From Membranipora membranacea (Eukaryota > Bryozoa > Gymnolaemata > Cheilostomatida > Membraniporidae), in NCBI GenBank assembly GCA_914767715.1, contig OU612073.1:15002001-15066000 (forward strand): DNA of 64,000 nt, read 5' to 3'. The translations under genes were made by a program, and so were the position numbers. Below, piece by piece: positions 27,401 through 42,400 of the stretch. The notes beneath the pieces are model-generated. The model was not told the DNA's origin, did no database searches, and saw only the letters and a program-made list of their open reading frames with translations. The stretch's first letter is position 1; every line of letters begins with the position of its first letter.

Positions 27401-30400
27401 TCAAATCATCATCATACCGCAAGCTCATAGGGTTTGATAGGGGTCGGGGTTTGGGGGAGGATGGTCTTCCTCTTCGAACTGATAACTTCTTTATGGCTTT
27501 ACATCAAGGAATTTAAAAGCGCTAAAGATTCAAATTTATCAGCAATATCTTAATTTGGATATCGGATATTTAATTTTATCGGATATATTAATAATATATT
27601 AATATTTATATATTAATAATATCGGATATAATTGGTTTGTCATCCCAACTAGGTCACGACAACTACATTTTCTCGCGATAAGCCATCAATACCTTGATTT
27701 GATAGGTGGTGTTATGTTCAAGACTTTCCAGGCTGTAGAACCTGTTTGCGATTGTCAATCTGCTGGTTTGTTGAGGCATCTGGCCGGCAGCCTGATACAC
27801 AAGGCTGTAGTTGTACAGTAGTGTCTCTTGTGATGTGGGTGAGGATAAATCCCACACCACCTGTACTCTCTCAGGAGTGTGAGTATTTGCATTCAGCAGC
27901 GGAAGTACCGATGCTAAAAAACATATTACAATTATAAGATTAAAGGAGATTATATCCCAAAATTTGTTTTCTATATCGGAGTTATCTGCTCTCGCTTTCT
28001 ACTGGCTGAGCTAGATAGCCTTGCATGATATCTTAAACAGGGGTAGTTTGTGAATCAAGATATGTGCTTCAAAAATATACCAACAGTAAACCTGCGCCTA
28101 AATTCATTATCCAATGTAAGGCGCTTAAAACAATTAAATGCGAGAGAGTTCTTAGTTAGAGACAGTAGCTCCTTCACTACTTCAGTTATTTGTCATTAGT
28201 TACTTACGAATGCTGGTGTTGAAATTGAAGGGTATACTCCATTCACCAGCCCCTGCTTTTGTCCAAGCTCTAACAGTGATGTTGTACAAGGCGTCAATAC
28301 CCACAGGTAGGGTTGCAGTGGTATTTCTACCCACATCATCATAATGATCTATACCCTCCTAATAAAAAGTGGTAAACCTACATAGATCAAATGATACAAC
28401 TCTCAGATTCCTTATCTGACAAAAAACAAGGTGTTTGGTGAATCCCCAAATGGCCAGTTTAATCTACACATACTAATTTCTGATCCTGTTAGCATTTTTT
28501 TAATTTTTATCATACCACATTAGGTGTAATAACTTCAATCCAGGCTTATTTAATGTACTATCAATCAGTACATGCTGTGTGCAACACATCATGCATTAAG
28601 GCCTTGTTCACCTACAAGCAAAAATGATCTGGGTCAACCCGCATCAAATCATTTTCAACTGCGGCTACAATTGGTAAACAACTATATATCAGACTTTTGA
28701 CAATGCAGCTTTTATTTATTAAAGGTGTTGGCGATAGTGCAACTGAACCATGTTGTATCTAGAGTGTTTTATAAAGATCTGTAGACGCTATGCCTTTTCT
28801 ACGTTAAAAATACATGACGCGAGCATACATACCTCTGTTTTAATGTTAACAGTGTAATTGGTGATTGTCCCTCCTGTGAAATCCGGCGGTTTCCATTTGA
28901 TAATGAGTTGGGGAGTAATCTCCCCCGTTGAATCATACACTCTCCTCATAAATATTGACACCTCCGTCACAACACCAGGAACTGCAAAAAGTAAACATCA
29001 TCACAGTATTGTTTCAGCAACTTGATCCAGACCTCTGCCCGAATTTCCGCAACATTCAAGTACCAATGGCTTTTAGCCCGCATATAATTAACAGTCAAAC
29101 ATTGATGATGGGCATGGCACTCCAAAATTTTGTCACATCTGTCACTGGTGTCTGGTGATAAGTTGTAGTCAATCCAGAACCTCGCAAGGTTGAAATAGAT
29201 TAATGATTTTTTATTGTCAAAGGTAAAACAAACATAAAAAAAATTGTTTGTCAGGTAACTTACAAGTAGAGAGTGTGGTGTACGTAAGCACGACCTCCTC
29301 ACCAGTCCTGTAGCTGGTGTAAGGAGTTATAGAGATTCTCAGTAAGGTCTCCGGAGACAATCCTCTTCCCAACCCAGAAATACTGTCATTTCTATACCCT
29401 TTCTAAAATCAGAAATTGCATATGATAAACAGCGGCCCAGACAAGTCTCAATCCATTACTAGTCAAAGCCAGGCTCTGCCTGAAGCAGTGCCAATAAAGT
29501 ATGTCTTATGGGTTGTGGAGACTGTCAGTTGCAGATTTGTCCTCTCATAATTTTCAGAAGTAACATTTTGAGAGGACAGCACTGTAAATAGTATGGTCAA
29601 AGTGACATAGTACTCCCTAGTTTGGTAAGTGGTTATCGACAAGAAGAGACCATGTTCCAGACTACAGACTTTTTAGGGCAGGTCAGAGTGGTGCCCATTT
29701 ATATTTGTATGGAAATAAAAAAACATTAGTTTCAAAGGGGCGGTCAACAATAGCCAATGTGTTGCCTCTGAATGTCAATTACATCAGAGCCAACATATCG
29801 GCTAGGTCAACAAGCGAAGACGCAACTTTTCCCCATATATATAAATCTGGTATCGCTGAAACAAAAAACTGGGGACTGAACACTTCTGTTGATGTCTACT
29901 TTTGGAATTGCAGCTAGAGGTTGATAAATTCAATAGTACATATTCCAGGCTTCAAATATGCTCCAATCTACACTCGTGACCCTTCTCACCACCCCAGCAT
30001 AATATAATTAACATAACTACTAATACATTTGTGGTAATAATGCTTGAACGCAGATTTCTGTATGTCTGGGTCTCTTTTGAATGACATAGATTACTAAGAC
30101 ACAGTCTAGTTGAAGAATGACAAATTCACATTGTGACCTCAACATTGAATTAGTAATGAGGAAAGGCTGTGAAAAAACTTACGCTATGTTATATGTTCAG
30201 TTTTTGCACTGTTTTTGCAATCAACATTACTAGAGATTGAGTATTATCATTGTATATGGTCTTGGCACAACTGCTCGGTAAATTAGGAATTTTGGTTTGT
30301 CAATCTAAATTTTAAAATGACCACAAAAGATATCAATCATTATGGGTGTAAGGTTAGCCAGCCTAAACCCTGGAGGACATTGATTTGACCATACACTACA

Positions 30401-33400
30401 TCAAGGTAAATACAGGGCTAGTTGTACTCAACTTGCCTCTAAGTACTCTATACTTGACAAGGCTCTAGGAGCGTACTGAGAAAATTTAATTCAGCTCACC
30501 TCAGCTCAACTAGGCACTGGGTTCTCAACCTGGTACTCCAAAGTCGATTCCGTTCTAGGGGCTTAATTTCATATGGTAGCCTACATGACTTGGTATAGGG
30601 CAATTCTGTACTGGGTTCATCACTCAGAGCGAAGTAATCGCTTAAAGCCAGTACTGGGTACTTCGAAGGCGGGGCTTACCTCAAATTAACTTACCTCTTG
30701 AACAATGATTTCTCCACTGCTCACAGACGAAACCGTGATGTCATATGAAACTTCAACTGTTGCAGGATGTTTAGAGCTCAATGCCCAGCTCATGGTCATA
30801 TTGTTATAGTCTCCTCTGATGTCTATATCGCTATCATTCATATATGGCGTTACATCATCTGTGGTATTCATGCCTGTAACAAAACAAAAACATATCGTTA
30901 ACTAGTGATGAACCAGGCTTAATCTGTCTGTTAGAAACTTATCATTCATATGCCACTGTACTGTCCCAACCACGAGATACCTTTTCCTTCCTTGCTGAAT
31001 TTATTACCGTACAAAAAAAGAATCTTGTAAAGCATTCTAACATTCCACAACAAATGTGACTAGATGAAATCATATATTCAGCAAGGTAGTTTTTTGGGAA
31101 GACCCTAATTACAACTCATCTATTTGCATATGCCTGTAATGTGAACAGGAAACAAGGAAAACTATGTGTTTACATGGGAAACTAACAAATACAATGTTTG
31201 TTTATAGATTCATACGATTATTCACATGATGTAATGCTATTATTAAGCAGGAAATGTCAATGTAGATGAGCAAATTGTCTCATCCCAAGGTCCGTAGATT
31301 AGTAACAAATGGTAGGAGAGTCAAAGATCCTAGAGGATGCAAAGAAACACAAGGTGGGGTTCTGTAAGTTCCTCTTGTTAGGTCAAAAGTGATTATATAT
31401 TGTTGCAAATGTTGCAAATTGTTACAATTTGAAGTCTAAAATGACCTGATTCAGAATGGATTATTATACTAGGGTACGCAGTGCCTTCCTGCCTTCCCAA
31501 TAACCACAGGCCTGTATCCTATCCCAGATGGTCCCATAACTATTTCAGGCTTGCACCGCTATGCACTCTTGAATTCCTTGCACTTTTAGCGTTGTTGTGG
31601 ATTGTCAGAATCCATAAACACTGTGTTTATTATCCACAGTTTGTGGTTCTGTTTATTGACAGCACTAAAGTGTATCATAACAGGCTGCCTTAAAAGTCAA
31701 CTCATGTAGCAGATGATGCTATATCACGGAGGCTATCTCCTTACTATGTGATGTTTTGTATCCTAGGGTTATCATTGATACAAACAAATTCAATTCCTGT
31801 ATTTATATTCAGCAAACCTGGTTTTACTCATACTAGAATTCAACAATGTGCCATTTTAATAACAAACTGTCAAAATCCAGACGCCCTCAATCTCTTACTA
31901 CATATGTCACACGAGTATGTTTAGTTCAGTTCAATAAATTTTTAAGTGCAAATTGCCAGTGTGCTCAGATATAGTATGATAAAATTACAGGGTTCCAGAC
32001 AAGTTCTTAGTGAAATGGGCTGTGAAATGGCAGAATGGGAGCAGGTAGCATTGAATCATTCATATAGTTACTATATTAATTACAGGGCAAGGTGCCAAGA
32101 TCCTATGTTCATCTCAGCTTTAGAAGCTAAAAGTTTTAGTGTGCAATTTTCCACACCCTGTAAATTATTGGTCTCTTAGACCTCTTAGGACCAATACCTG
32201 TGGTTTGTTGCCCGGAAGTGCTATAAGGATTACAGCCAAGCTGTGAAATGGCCAATGTCCTAAAAAAACAACTGTCAAGTTGCTTAATCGATCAATCGGT
32301 CAGTAAGGTCTAAGAGCGCAGTAACAAGGCTTACACCTAAGGAGATACCCATGCCTCTGGGATTAGATAAGGATCAGACATGTTAACATAATGACGGGTT
32401 GAACATTCTCAGTAATCCCTATGTGAGCCCTTATTAACGCATCCATCCACATTAGCCTCAGATTAATAATGGTGTTAATCAGCTCGGTATTGTAAGGTCA
32501 CCATGACAGAAAGTATGAGCATCATTCTGAGGTGAACAAGACATTTCAAAATGACCAAATCAATGGTAAAGGGCTTGATCTGGGTTTTAAAGGTTATGTC
32601 GTTTCCCTCCCCCCCCCCCCTCCGCACCAGTTCATAGAGAAGTTCCTCTTACTCCCATTAGCGAATGCGACATGATTCTTCAGACAAGTACATTTATCTA
32701 TGATTTCTGTAGTGATCTTACCATTGACTGAATCTAGAAACATTATAAATGTAACAACTAGCAGATATATCCCAGACGTCGTCCATATCGTGTTGTAAGT
32801 CGACATTTTACTCCGTGATGTTCAGTAGATAACCTGCCACTCTAACGTTACTACAGCTATTTCTATACTGCTACGACCTGCGACAAGGCTGTGCTAGCCT
32901 GTTCTAGATCTAATCCACTACAAAAATTATGCTGGTTGAAAATTACAGTGTAGGATCTCCTGGTACAGTTAGTCATCCTTCCATTGGTTAACTGATCATT
33001 AACCTAAATGGACCTACGGGCCGTATCCGACGAGTTATAAGGGTACAGGTAGGGTAAGCTCGGCTGGTAAGGTCAAGTTGGTTAGTCTCAGAAGACTTCA
33101 ATATCCGTATGAAGAGAATAACACCACAAAAGCATGCGTTATCCTGTTGACTGACTTTTCTGGGGAGGTAGTATTCTGTGAGGATTTGTATCCAAAAAAG
33201 CTTGTCGAGTTGTTGATGTTGTGACTGGATGAAAGAAATTATCCGTCTTTGAAAAGGTAGCGACTTTTGTGACTCAGCTGTGATCCTCGTACCAGTTAGT
33301 GTATAGGACTGACGTAGGCCTATCTCTTCAGTAGGAGTAATATGACTGTATGTTAACTTTCGTCTCTCACGACTCATACAAAGGGCGTTTATTCAAATAG

Positions 33401-36400
33401 TCACTTGAGATAAAAAAGAGTAATCTGTCTTGTGATGAATGAGTTCAACGAGTGTTTACTGCCCATGAATAGCTCATATTACTGAAATTTTGGATGTCAA
33501 TATTTACTCTAAGTTTTAAGCAGGCATCTACCACTCTGTGATATAAGATTAAGAATGCAACTGACTCAGATATAGGATTGTAATAATATAAGTTCATTAC
33601 ATTACAAGGCATATTTTCATAGCACTATTATTTTGAAGCGACAGAAGCTTTGCATTATCATTGGCCAGTCAAAAACCCCCAGGCAATCAATCATCTGCAA
33701 GCGATAGGCCTATACGCAATTGTAATGATTACCATGGTTTTTTATACATTGGCTTGGTCATTTCACAATCACAAGTTATATTTATCTAGGTGATCATCGC
33801 TTCTATGGCAACAAAAATAAAATTGAAATCAACAATGAGACCTATAAATTTGCTTAATTGGATTATTCTACATTGTTGAACTATTGTTAACTTGCTAGTG
33901 ATGTATAGGCTCAAACTGGATTGTCGTCTATACTTGAACAACTTCCTGCATCACTTCTTACGCTAGTTTATAACAATAGCCGTAACACGTCACAGCAATG
34001 TAATTTGACTCTCAAATGTTATCAGAAAAACCGTCACAAAACACTGCTTGATAACAAAGCCATGATACTTTTGAATAGGAGAAATTGACGCTGAGCAGGT
34101 TACAATATGGTTCGAACAATGGAAAATCTAACTAAATTTAAATTCTAACCTTTATTGAGGTCAGCTGACGCATTTTTTCGCTGAGGAAGTGCTAACTACG
34201 GGATTACTTGCGTTGTAGTAGTATTGATCCTCAAATTCTTTACCCTGTTGCGCCCTACAGTCGTTCAGCTTGCTTGTTATGTCTCAAGAAGTTGTTCCCT
34301 CTTGTAAGAAAAGCAGAGGACCCTATATGTGTAAAAGACTATCTTTGTCTCTTTATGGACTATCGTAAGCTTCTGCCTAACCCCTTTGTGAACCAAAGAC
34401 TGAATGAGCTTGTGATGCTAAAATATAAATCTCCCTGACAATTCGGAATAATCATGTTTAATTCAAAAGTATAAAGCCCTAGGTGACTTGATTCGAAGAA
34501 CGTCAAGAATGTCTTTCGGGCTTGTCAGCCCATCATAAGCATATGCTGCAAATGTTTTCAACCCAGTATGATGGTTTTAGTAGAATTAGCAAGTTTAGAA
34601 CAAAATTGACCCTTGACTTACACACAGCACAGCCGAGAGGAATAGATTTGTGACATACCTTGTATCAGTGGAAAACTGCGAGGTGAACTGTAAGCTATCA
34701 AAGATCCAGTAATATCATTATATGAGGTCAATCGTCGAGTGTTTATATCCACTGAGCGAAGTGTACCGTTAACAAACAAGTAAAGGTTGTCGTCTGCTAC
34801 CCTCATTGACGAAGAGCTGCAGACAAATCCAATATCAGATGTTGTGAAATGAATAGTATTCAAACCTCTTTTCTAACACCCTTAACAACATAACCAGTAA
34901 TTGATCGGAAATTTACCAGAATGTGATCAGAAACTCTTCAGAAAATGAGACATATCCATTCTCAGTATATTTCCTGTTGGTAGCTTCCTGAATCATGTTT
35001 TCGACTTGTGAACACAAAATAACCTTGCCCTCTCTGATCAAATCTTTTAATCATTGTCAAATTCAGAATAATGTAAACTGTCACTACTAAGATCAAGTGA
35101 GATGGAGCCTGAATTCGGGTAAGATGTGGTTTATCAGTAATGGGCAAACTTTCGGATGCAGGCAAACTAGATCAAACTTGGTCTAGGTATTACTCACCTA
35201 AAGCTTCCTGTCACACCCGTACCAGTAGATCTTGCAGATGGTAGTAGCTTGTCTAGTGTGAACCCTGTACTAGATAGACTCGCCCAGTATGGTGTGCTAG
35301 ATATACGATCTATGAGCGGGGTGCTGAGTCGGGTGAATGCGCTGTTGGGACGGTGTAGTAACTCCAAAGTCCTCTCACAGACGCCATAAATTCCTTCAAA
35401 TACAATATCACATTTAAAACGAGATGACCATTATAATCACATCAAATTGGAGGACCAGTTTTGTGAAAAACTGGTAATAAGGTTTATGTGCTTAAATTTC
35501 AATATCAGGTTCAGTGTGTGTCAATTATTCAGAGAGTTTTGATGGCAGAGTGACACCTTTGCTGCCCGACCAGATATCTGTGTGTATAGTATGATGGATC
35601 TAATACTGATCAAAATGTGTCTTATATCAATGCAAACGATTCGGAATGCTTTTCAGTTACTGTCAACCCATACAGATATAGATCAGCTGGTTAACATAAA
35701 ACCTAATCAGATACACTACTCACCCGTTTGGCATCTTTCAAGTTTTGAACCATCTGACAAGTAGATGTATCCGCCTACAGGCTCAACTGTTATCTTATAT
35801 GAGGGGCTGCTGAGATCACTGGTCAAAGCTTCCATCTGCTGACCTCCAGCTGTCTCAAGTGTAATACGGGCAATAATATGTGGTATCTTGGAAGTGTAAA
35901 CATATACATTCTACAAAGGAGAATAAAGACATTTAAGTGTGACCAGAGTTGTCTCCCAGTTGCAAAATCGCAGACAACTTCACACATCAATAGCTTTTTT
36001 CTATAATACATCAGAGAGTTGGAACAAACTCCTTGATTTCATGTATATACTTCACAGTTGAATCAGATCCATTGTTTGTTCAGATTGATCTCAAACTTTT
36101 AAGTGTAAAACATTTCTAACCATAAAAACTGATATGTAAGTTTCCACACAATAACTTATACAAATCACATGTTTTTCTTAAATCCATATTATTCACCTTG
36201 CCAATCCAGTCATACGAAGCAGATGATACGCCAGGTTTTGTATAAGATACACTAGCATTACTGTTCTCTGTCTGGGGCAGTGTGATAACTGCTAAATTCA
36301 TTTTTGAGTTTGAATTCTGATTGCTACAGCTGAACTGGTCAGGTACAGATATTGTGTATAAGTTGTTGTCTTCTCCTGCAGTCATATCTGTAATGAGTGA

Positions 36401-39400
36401 GTAGAATAACTTTGATGGTTGATGATAGGAACTGATCATAACTGGTCATTGATAATGCGAACCACCCTATGAGCTGGATTAATTTTCAGAAGTTTTTGCA
36501 CTCCGGCGTTCATCGGCAGGGAAGTGTAAATTTTAGCATAAACTGTTTGGGGCACTGCAAACAGTGAAAGTTCATGAAACTATAGTGTAAATAGCAAGAG
36601 ACTCTGTCAAAGAGCCAGCCAAAAAAATAACAAACTTGATTATTTTTAGGGTGCAGACTTAAACCCAAATCAGATCAAGATTTTGGTGTAGCTGTTTGCA
36701 TACCACATATTTTCCAGTTGTTGACCTGCCATATCTGATGGATCTGACTCTGAGAATCTGAGGCTTTGATCACATGACCATTGCTCGTGTATATCGTAGG
36801 GTTATCTGTCAGCGTGGACACTCTAGACGTGTTAGTATCTCCTCTCTTCACATCACTTAAAAATGAGAATGAAAAATGGTTTGAAGAGTGCATCAATGTG
36901 TAAGACGCAGATAATAGCGTATGATGATCTTGAATCAAGATATCAACTTATACTGCATTATGTTAGTCTACTTTTATTTGAATGCCAAACATAGACACCT
37001 TGCTTAGTAGCACCTGGACTTTACATATCCAGCACGTCATAGTTGTCACATTGCCAAAAAAATCTTTTTTCGCTTACTAATCTATCTGATTCCTTGATCG
37101 CATCTTACTTACTTGTAAGCTAATATTGATATCTGGTAATATGTCTTTGGTTGAAGTTTGTCAATGCGATATGAAGTTTGCCTGAGATCAGTGATGATTG
37201 TCGTTAGGTTAGAGTGGTTAGAGTTGAGATTTGTGTAGTTAAGTTCGTATGTCCAGTTAGACCAAGCTGCATCAGCTGAAAAGAGAAATTATGATTGCTT
37301 AATATTGAAAGATGATAGATGTCTGGCGTGTCTAACCTTTCGGGTGATTTTTTATATTTTGTTGCAGTTTCAACTTTGGAATATGTGACAGATGTACTTA
37401 CATTGCATGTATTTGTCAAGCTCAACTTGGTCACGACCCCATATATTTACTAATTGACCGGCTTTTATAAGATAAGCCAGAATATCAGGTTTCCTCCAGT
37501 TTATAGTGATACTTGTGCTGTCTGTGTACACATCACCCCAGTCAGGAGATGTCTCCAGTACTAAAAACAAAATACTATATAGAACACAATCCATGATCTT
37601 TGTGAACAAATTTTTGCGGTCATTTTGCAATGTCATAGAGTAAACCATGAACATATATTTTTAGCTCTATGGTGTCAATTCACTTTGATTATAAAACCGA
37701 GATAACATAACAATAACTATCTATTGCCGATCTTCGTAACCGCTTGTGGTTTTGCTTGAGCCTGGAACTTCAAAAGGAAGGGGCCAATGATTAGATCAAG
37801 TAGCAACTACAAATGCAAGTAGTTTGGGTAATACTTGATCAAAATATTTTCAGATTTTTTCACACTCAGTAATAGCTCATTATTATTAATACAATGTTTG
37901 CTTAATTGTCCTGTATTATGCTCATCAAGGTTTGCAGTTAGGTAGAATCTTGACACCAAATTCAGCTTTTTGTTGTGTCTTAAATGATTACTATATAGTG
38001 ATTATAGTGTCCTTTCACCAATGAACTCCCTCCTCCTGGGAGGGAGTTCATTGCTTTCACCATCTACTTGTTAAGCCTTGTTACATTGGTAGCTAGTTTT
38101 GTTTGTTACCATCATCAGTTGCAATAATCTAAGAATATCATAATATTCATATCCTATTGTTCATACTAAAATGGAAGCAGTTGCATCCAAAATCATACAA
38201 ATAGTCCTTGACCCAGTATGGACAATGCTACTTACTGGGAATGGGTTGTACTCCACGATGCCATAGTTTCATAATACTGTTCTTGGTCAAGTTGAGGTTC
38301 ATTATGGTAGCTTTTTGATTATACAGCTGTCTGTGCCAGCTGAGGTTTATCGTATCATTATCAGCGGTCGACTCAAGCCAGAGGCAGTACTCATCATGGA
38401 AACAGTTGAGCTGAGAGTAGAAGGTAGGCTCAACTCGCTTCAACGGAATGTGTGACCTTTGGTTCTAAAACAGTTAAAATAGGGATTCATGCAAATGATT
38501 ATGAGTGTAAACAACGCACTTATATTAGTTAGAATTGACTGAGCATAAAATAGAAGGCATAATAAATATCTGTTAGTTAGTTATCTATTTTATTTTATCT
38601 TTAGACAAAAAAAAACAACTACGCCTCTTTTTGCAGGCAAAATGTATGTACAATTATGTTTCAAATGATATAGTCTGAAGGTTAGTTAGGTACTTTTTTG
38701 GATATATAGGGAAAGTGGAAAACTTCGTTTTAATTCGAACTTGATAAAACAACTTGGGTTTGAGGCTAAACACAAAAATGAAAAATCCCAAGTTTGATGT
38801 GATAATAAAAATTAAATTAAATGCGTCTATGAATTTTATGCTATGGGTAACATATTGAAAGGCAGGTTATGATGTGGCACTTTGAGCTGAACTGAAAGGG
38901 AAAGAAAAACAAACAACAGGTCTACATATGGATATGAATATCTGGAGTTGTGTACACCTTGCATAGAAGAAGACAACACTTACTTCAAACTATAAGACAT
39001 AATATTAGAGGCCTGTAAAGAGTTTTTTGTAGCATCATGGAACTTGTTATCATTATTATTATACAATTTGTATTAGGCAAACAATATCATCCTGGTCAGA
39101 AATTTTACATAACGTGCCTAAGAAAGTAGAGAAATAGTTATTGAGGTAACTTACCTGGCCGTTTAGGTAGGTGAGAGAAATATCTGAGTGGGTGTTGTTG
39201 TAGTAATTAATTGAATAGAGGTCGTAGTGATTGAATGCTACGCTGTATGACTGAACATGTGACTTAATGATTACATCTGATTGGACTTCGTGTGGAGTAC
39301 TTGTGAGGTCAGGAGACAGGTCATGCTTCACTAGAGAGTTGGCTGTGTTCTTCCAATACAAATACCTGACAGAAAATCAGAAATATTGTTAAAAATGAGT

Positions 39401-42400
39401 CTTTTTCAAAGCAATGGAAAATCATCCTTCTCAAAAACAGTGTCACAGGGAGAAGCAACTCAAAATGTAGGCAAAGCTATCAAAATATGTGCAAGAATTT
39501 TTCTAATCTGAATGGTTTTGTTTTGATCTGTACTCATCGTCAGCCATCACTACGGAGTTGCCCTCTTATAACGCAGTTGATCTTAAAAACCCATTCGAGA
39601 TTTATATTGTATATATTGATATTGTTGATGCCACACTTTATAGATATGTTGTAATTAGTGCTAATAGATTAGGAGTAGTTTTAAACTGATTAGTACACAC
39701 TTAGCACTAAACCCACATACTGCTACTCAACAATAAACGCCCCCAGTTTCCACCAGACAATTATAAATCGATCAAATCTACTTAAGGAACGATGGACAAT
39801 TGGCATGGGAGTAATAAATTCAGCTTCTAACTAAAAACAAACATAGACTGCTCAAAGAAGCTTCCTGTCATGCTCAAAAGTACAACCAAACTATCATGAC
39901 CAATGAACTCTTGAGTTCATTATATTGATTGAAGTTTACATTCAGTGCTGAACATTGAAATGAATTTATGGATCAGTGGTAAAAACATAGCGTGGTTATT
40001 TGTGGAGATATGCCATCAGTATAAAACTTTGTGTCAGGATCTGACTAAAGCTTAAAATCCGGCAGCATTTACATTATGCATTGATTGGGGTCCCAGTAAC
40101 AAAAACTCTGGCAAGCTGCTTGACAAAAGTTTTGCTAGGGTCAGCTATACTGAAATTCTGAACTTGTGGTCCAAGCAAAGATGAGAAATGGGGTCCAGCA
40201 ACCATACATAAATAGCCAAACCCTTCTTCAAGGTCAGATATGCTCCCCTCATCTAAATAATAAATATCAAATATAAGCTAAAGAGATACAATGATCCGTT
40301 AAAAAATCAGCCTTGTTTTACTACATCCTCAGGGCTTAGTAAAGGTCGCTAGGATAATATATATATAAAAATCTCAGCTTTACACTCATAACTACTTCAT
40401 AAATGTTCATCGTGTACTATTATGAAGTAAAATCTGTATTATGAATCTTATGCAAGATGGTCTCACCCATTATACGGATCAGCCACGAGCGACGTTGGAT
40501 GATAGTGTAGCGGGTTCTGATACAAGGGATGACAACTCTTCAACTGACTGTCACATCTATAAAACTACAATTAAGAAAAGAGTGTACTTATAATGTCATC
40601 AAACTTTTCAACAGGATCTCAAAATAAATTGCATGCTGGTTAATTCATAACGAAAGTTTGTTGTTCCCAACCGGCAAAGTGAAGGACCCTGCTATGCTGC
40701 TGATTGGAATATTGATCTAGCTTAGGGTTTGTGTTGGCACAGTTTAACCCCTGGTAAATATTTTGTAGGTAAAAGGATGTGTGCTGTCATAGAATATACT
40801 TAAGATAAATGATAATTGTAACTCTGTTCAGTGCAAACACTAAACGCCCATGCGCTGCCTTTTTCAATGACAATTGAGAAAGTATTGGGTCCTGATACCA
40901 TTGACGTTTCTGGGCATCGATTAGGCGTCATATGATAATGGGTATGAAAGAAAGCTAAAAGAGTATTTTACAGATAAGAACCATATCTCAAATATGATAG
41001 CCAGGTATTGGACTTCTGTAGCATTGAGCGAAGGTCATATGTCTTAGATTCATGACCGATATAAACCAATACAGCAGCACATTAAAACTGGCAGCACAGT
41101 TCAGAATTTTTGATAAGCGAAATGGAAAAGAGAATGAATTTGCATTTGGCCCATTTGGGAATAAATTTTCTGCATAAAAACCATTAACAAAAGCCATTTT
41201 GGCAAGCAAACCATTAGCGATAATCCAGTTTTTAACTCTCAACAATCTCTAGCTGATTTTGTCAAATCGTTCTATCATTGATTAATAAACGACTAGAATT
41301 TGTTCTATCATATTTCTTGATAATGTTTTCAAGGGTTATGGGATCATAACTCAGGGCGTTTTGGATAGAGTCAGGTTAACATTGCTCCAAAATTCTTGGC
41401 AGACCCGTAACCATATATATATATTGCCGCACATTTTGTTGATGACTTGTTGCCTTTCCACGCCTGCTCTATTGATTACCATAAAAAAACTTGGTAAATT
41501 GAACACCAGGTAGCCAGCAACAACAAAATAATATGTTGATATCATTATTCTGATCTTGATTTTAATGGCCAGACTCAGCTGGAGAGCTGAAATTTAAATT
41601 GAAGTTTTTAGCCAAAACCAACACCTTAGCAAACTCAGTTGCCACATCAAATCAGGGTGTGTTGGATAGAATGGAGTTTCTAAAAGCACTAACATTGTTA
41701 CCAATTCTCCCAACTTTCTGGCAGACTACCATAATATATTTGTTACCACATGTTATTTAGATTACTGTTAGCTAGTTGCCTTTCAACGTCCAGCTTGGTA
41801 AATTGAACACCAGCCAGCAACAAGGAAATATCATATCATGAAGCTCATATTGATTGATATAGATAGATGATGATATCATATTCTGATCTTGATTCAAATG
41901 CAAAGACCCATCTGGCAGCCGCAATGAATTTGAATCTCAAATTATTAGCTGTCACGAACCTGTGAATTGGCAGTGATGGCATAAAGCTGTTCTGAGAGCC
42001 AGTCAACACTGAGCTCCTCTATATCTAAAGTGCTTGTCAGGTGCTCTGAGACGAATCCAGCTGTCGTAGAGGCAGGGTTTAGATCTATCCAGTATACCGC
42101 TCCCTTTGCATCACATAAATAGAGTCCTCGTTTATCGTAATATATATCCAGGTCTAAAATTATATATTAATTAGAATTATATATTAAGTATAAAATTAGA
42201 ATATATGACTGATATAAACTGTGAAATATTAGGGGGATTGTGCATTGGAGGCAGTATTTGGGTGAGGGTATGTGGTACTACAGCAGAGCCAACTCTTAGA
42301 CATGCTAGATATTTTAGATCGAGGCTGCGATTGCCCCCTCCTATCGTCTATGGCCACGTGATTAAAATCCAGCACTGCTAAGAAGGTGCTGTTGAGATAT

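Noticed and set aside
32988-33377. 129-codon minus-strand open frame upstream of the alternative first exon
   Set aside because: There is no recognisable domain, no splice context linking it to the receptor, and its composition is not convincing.
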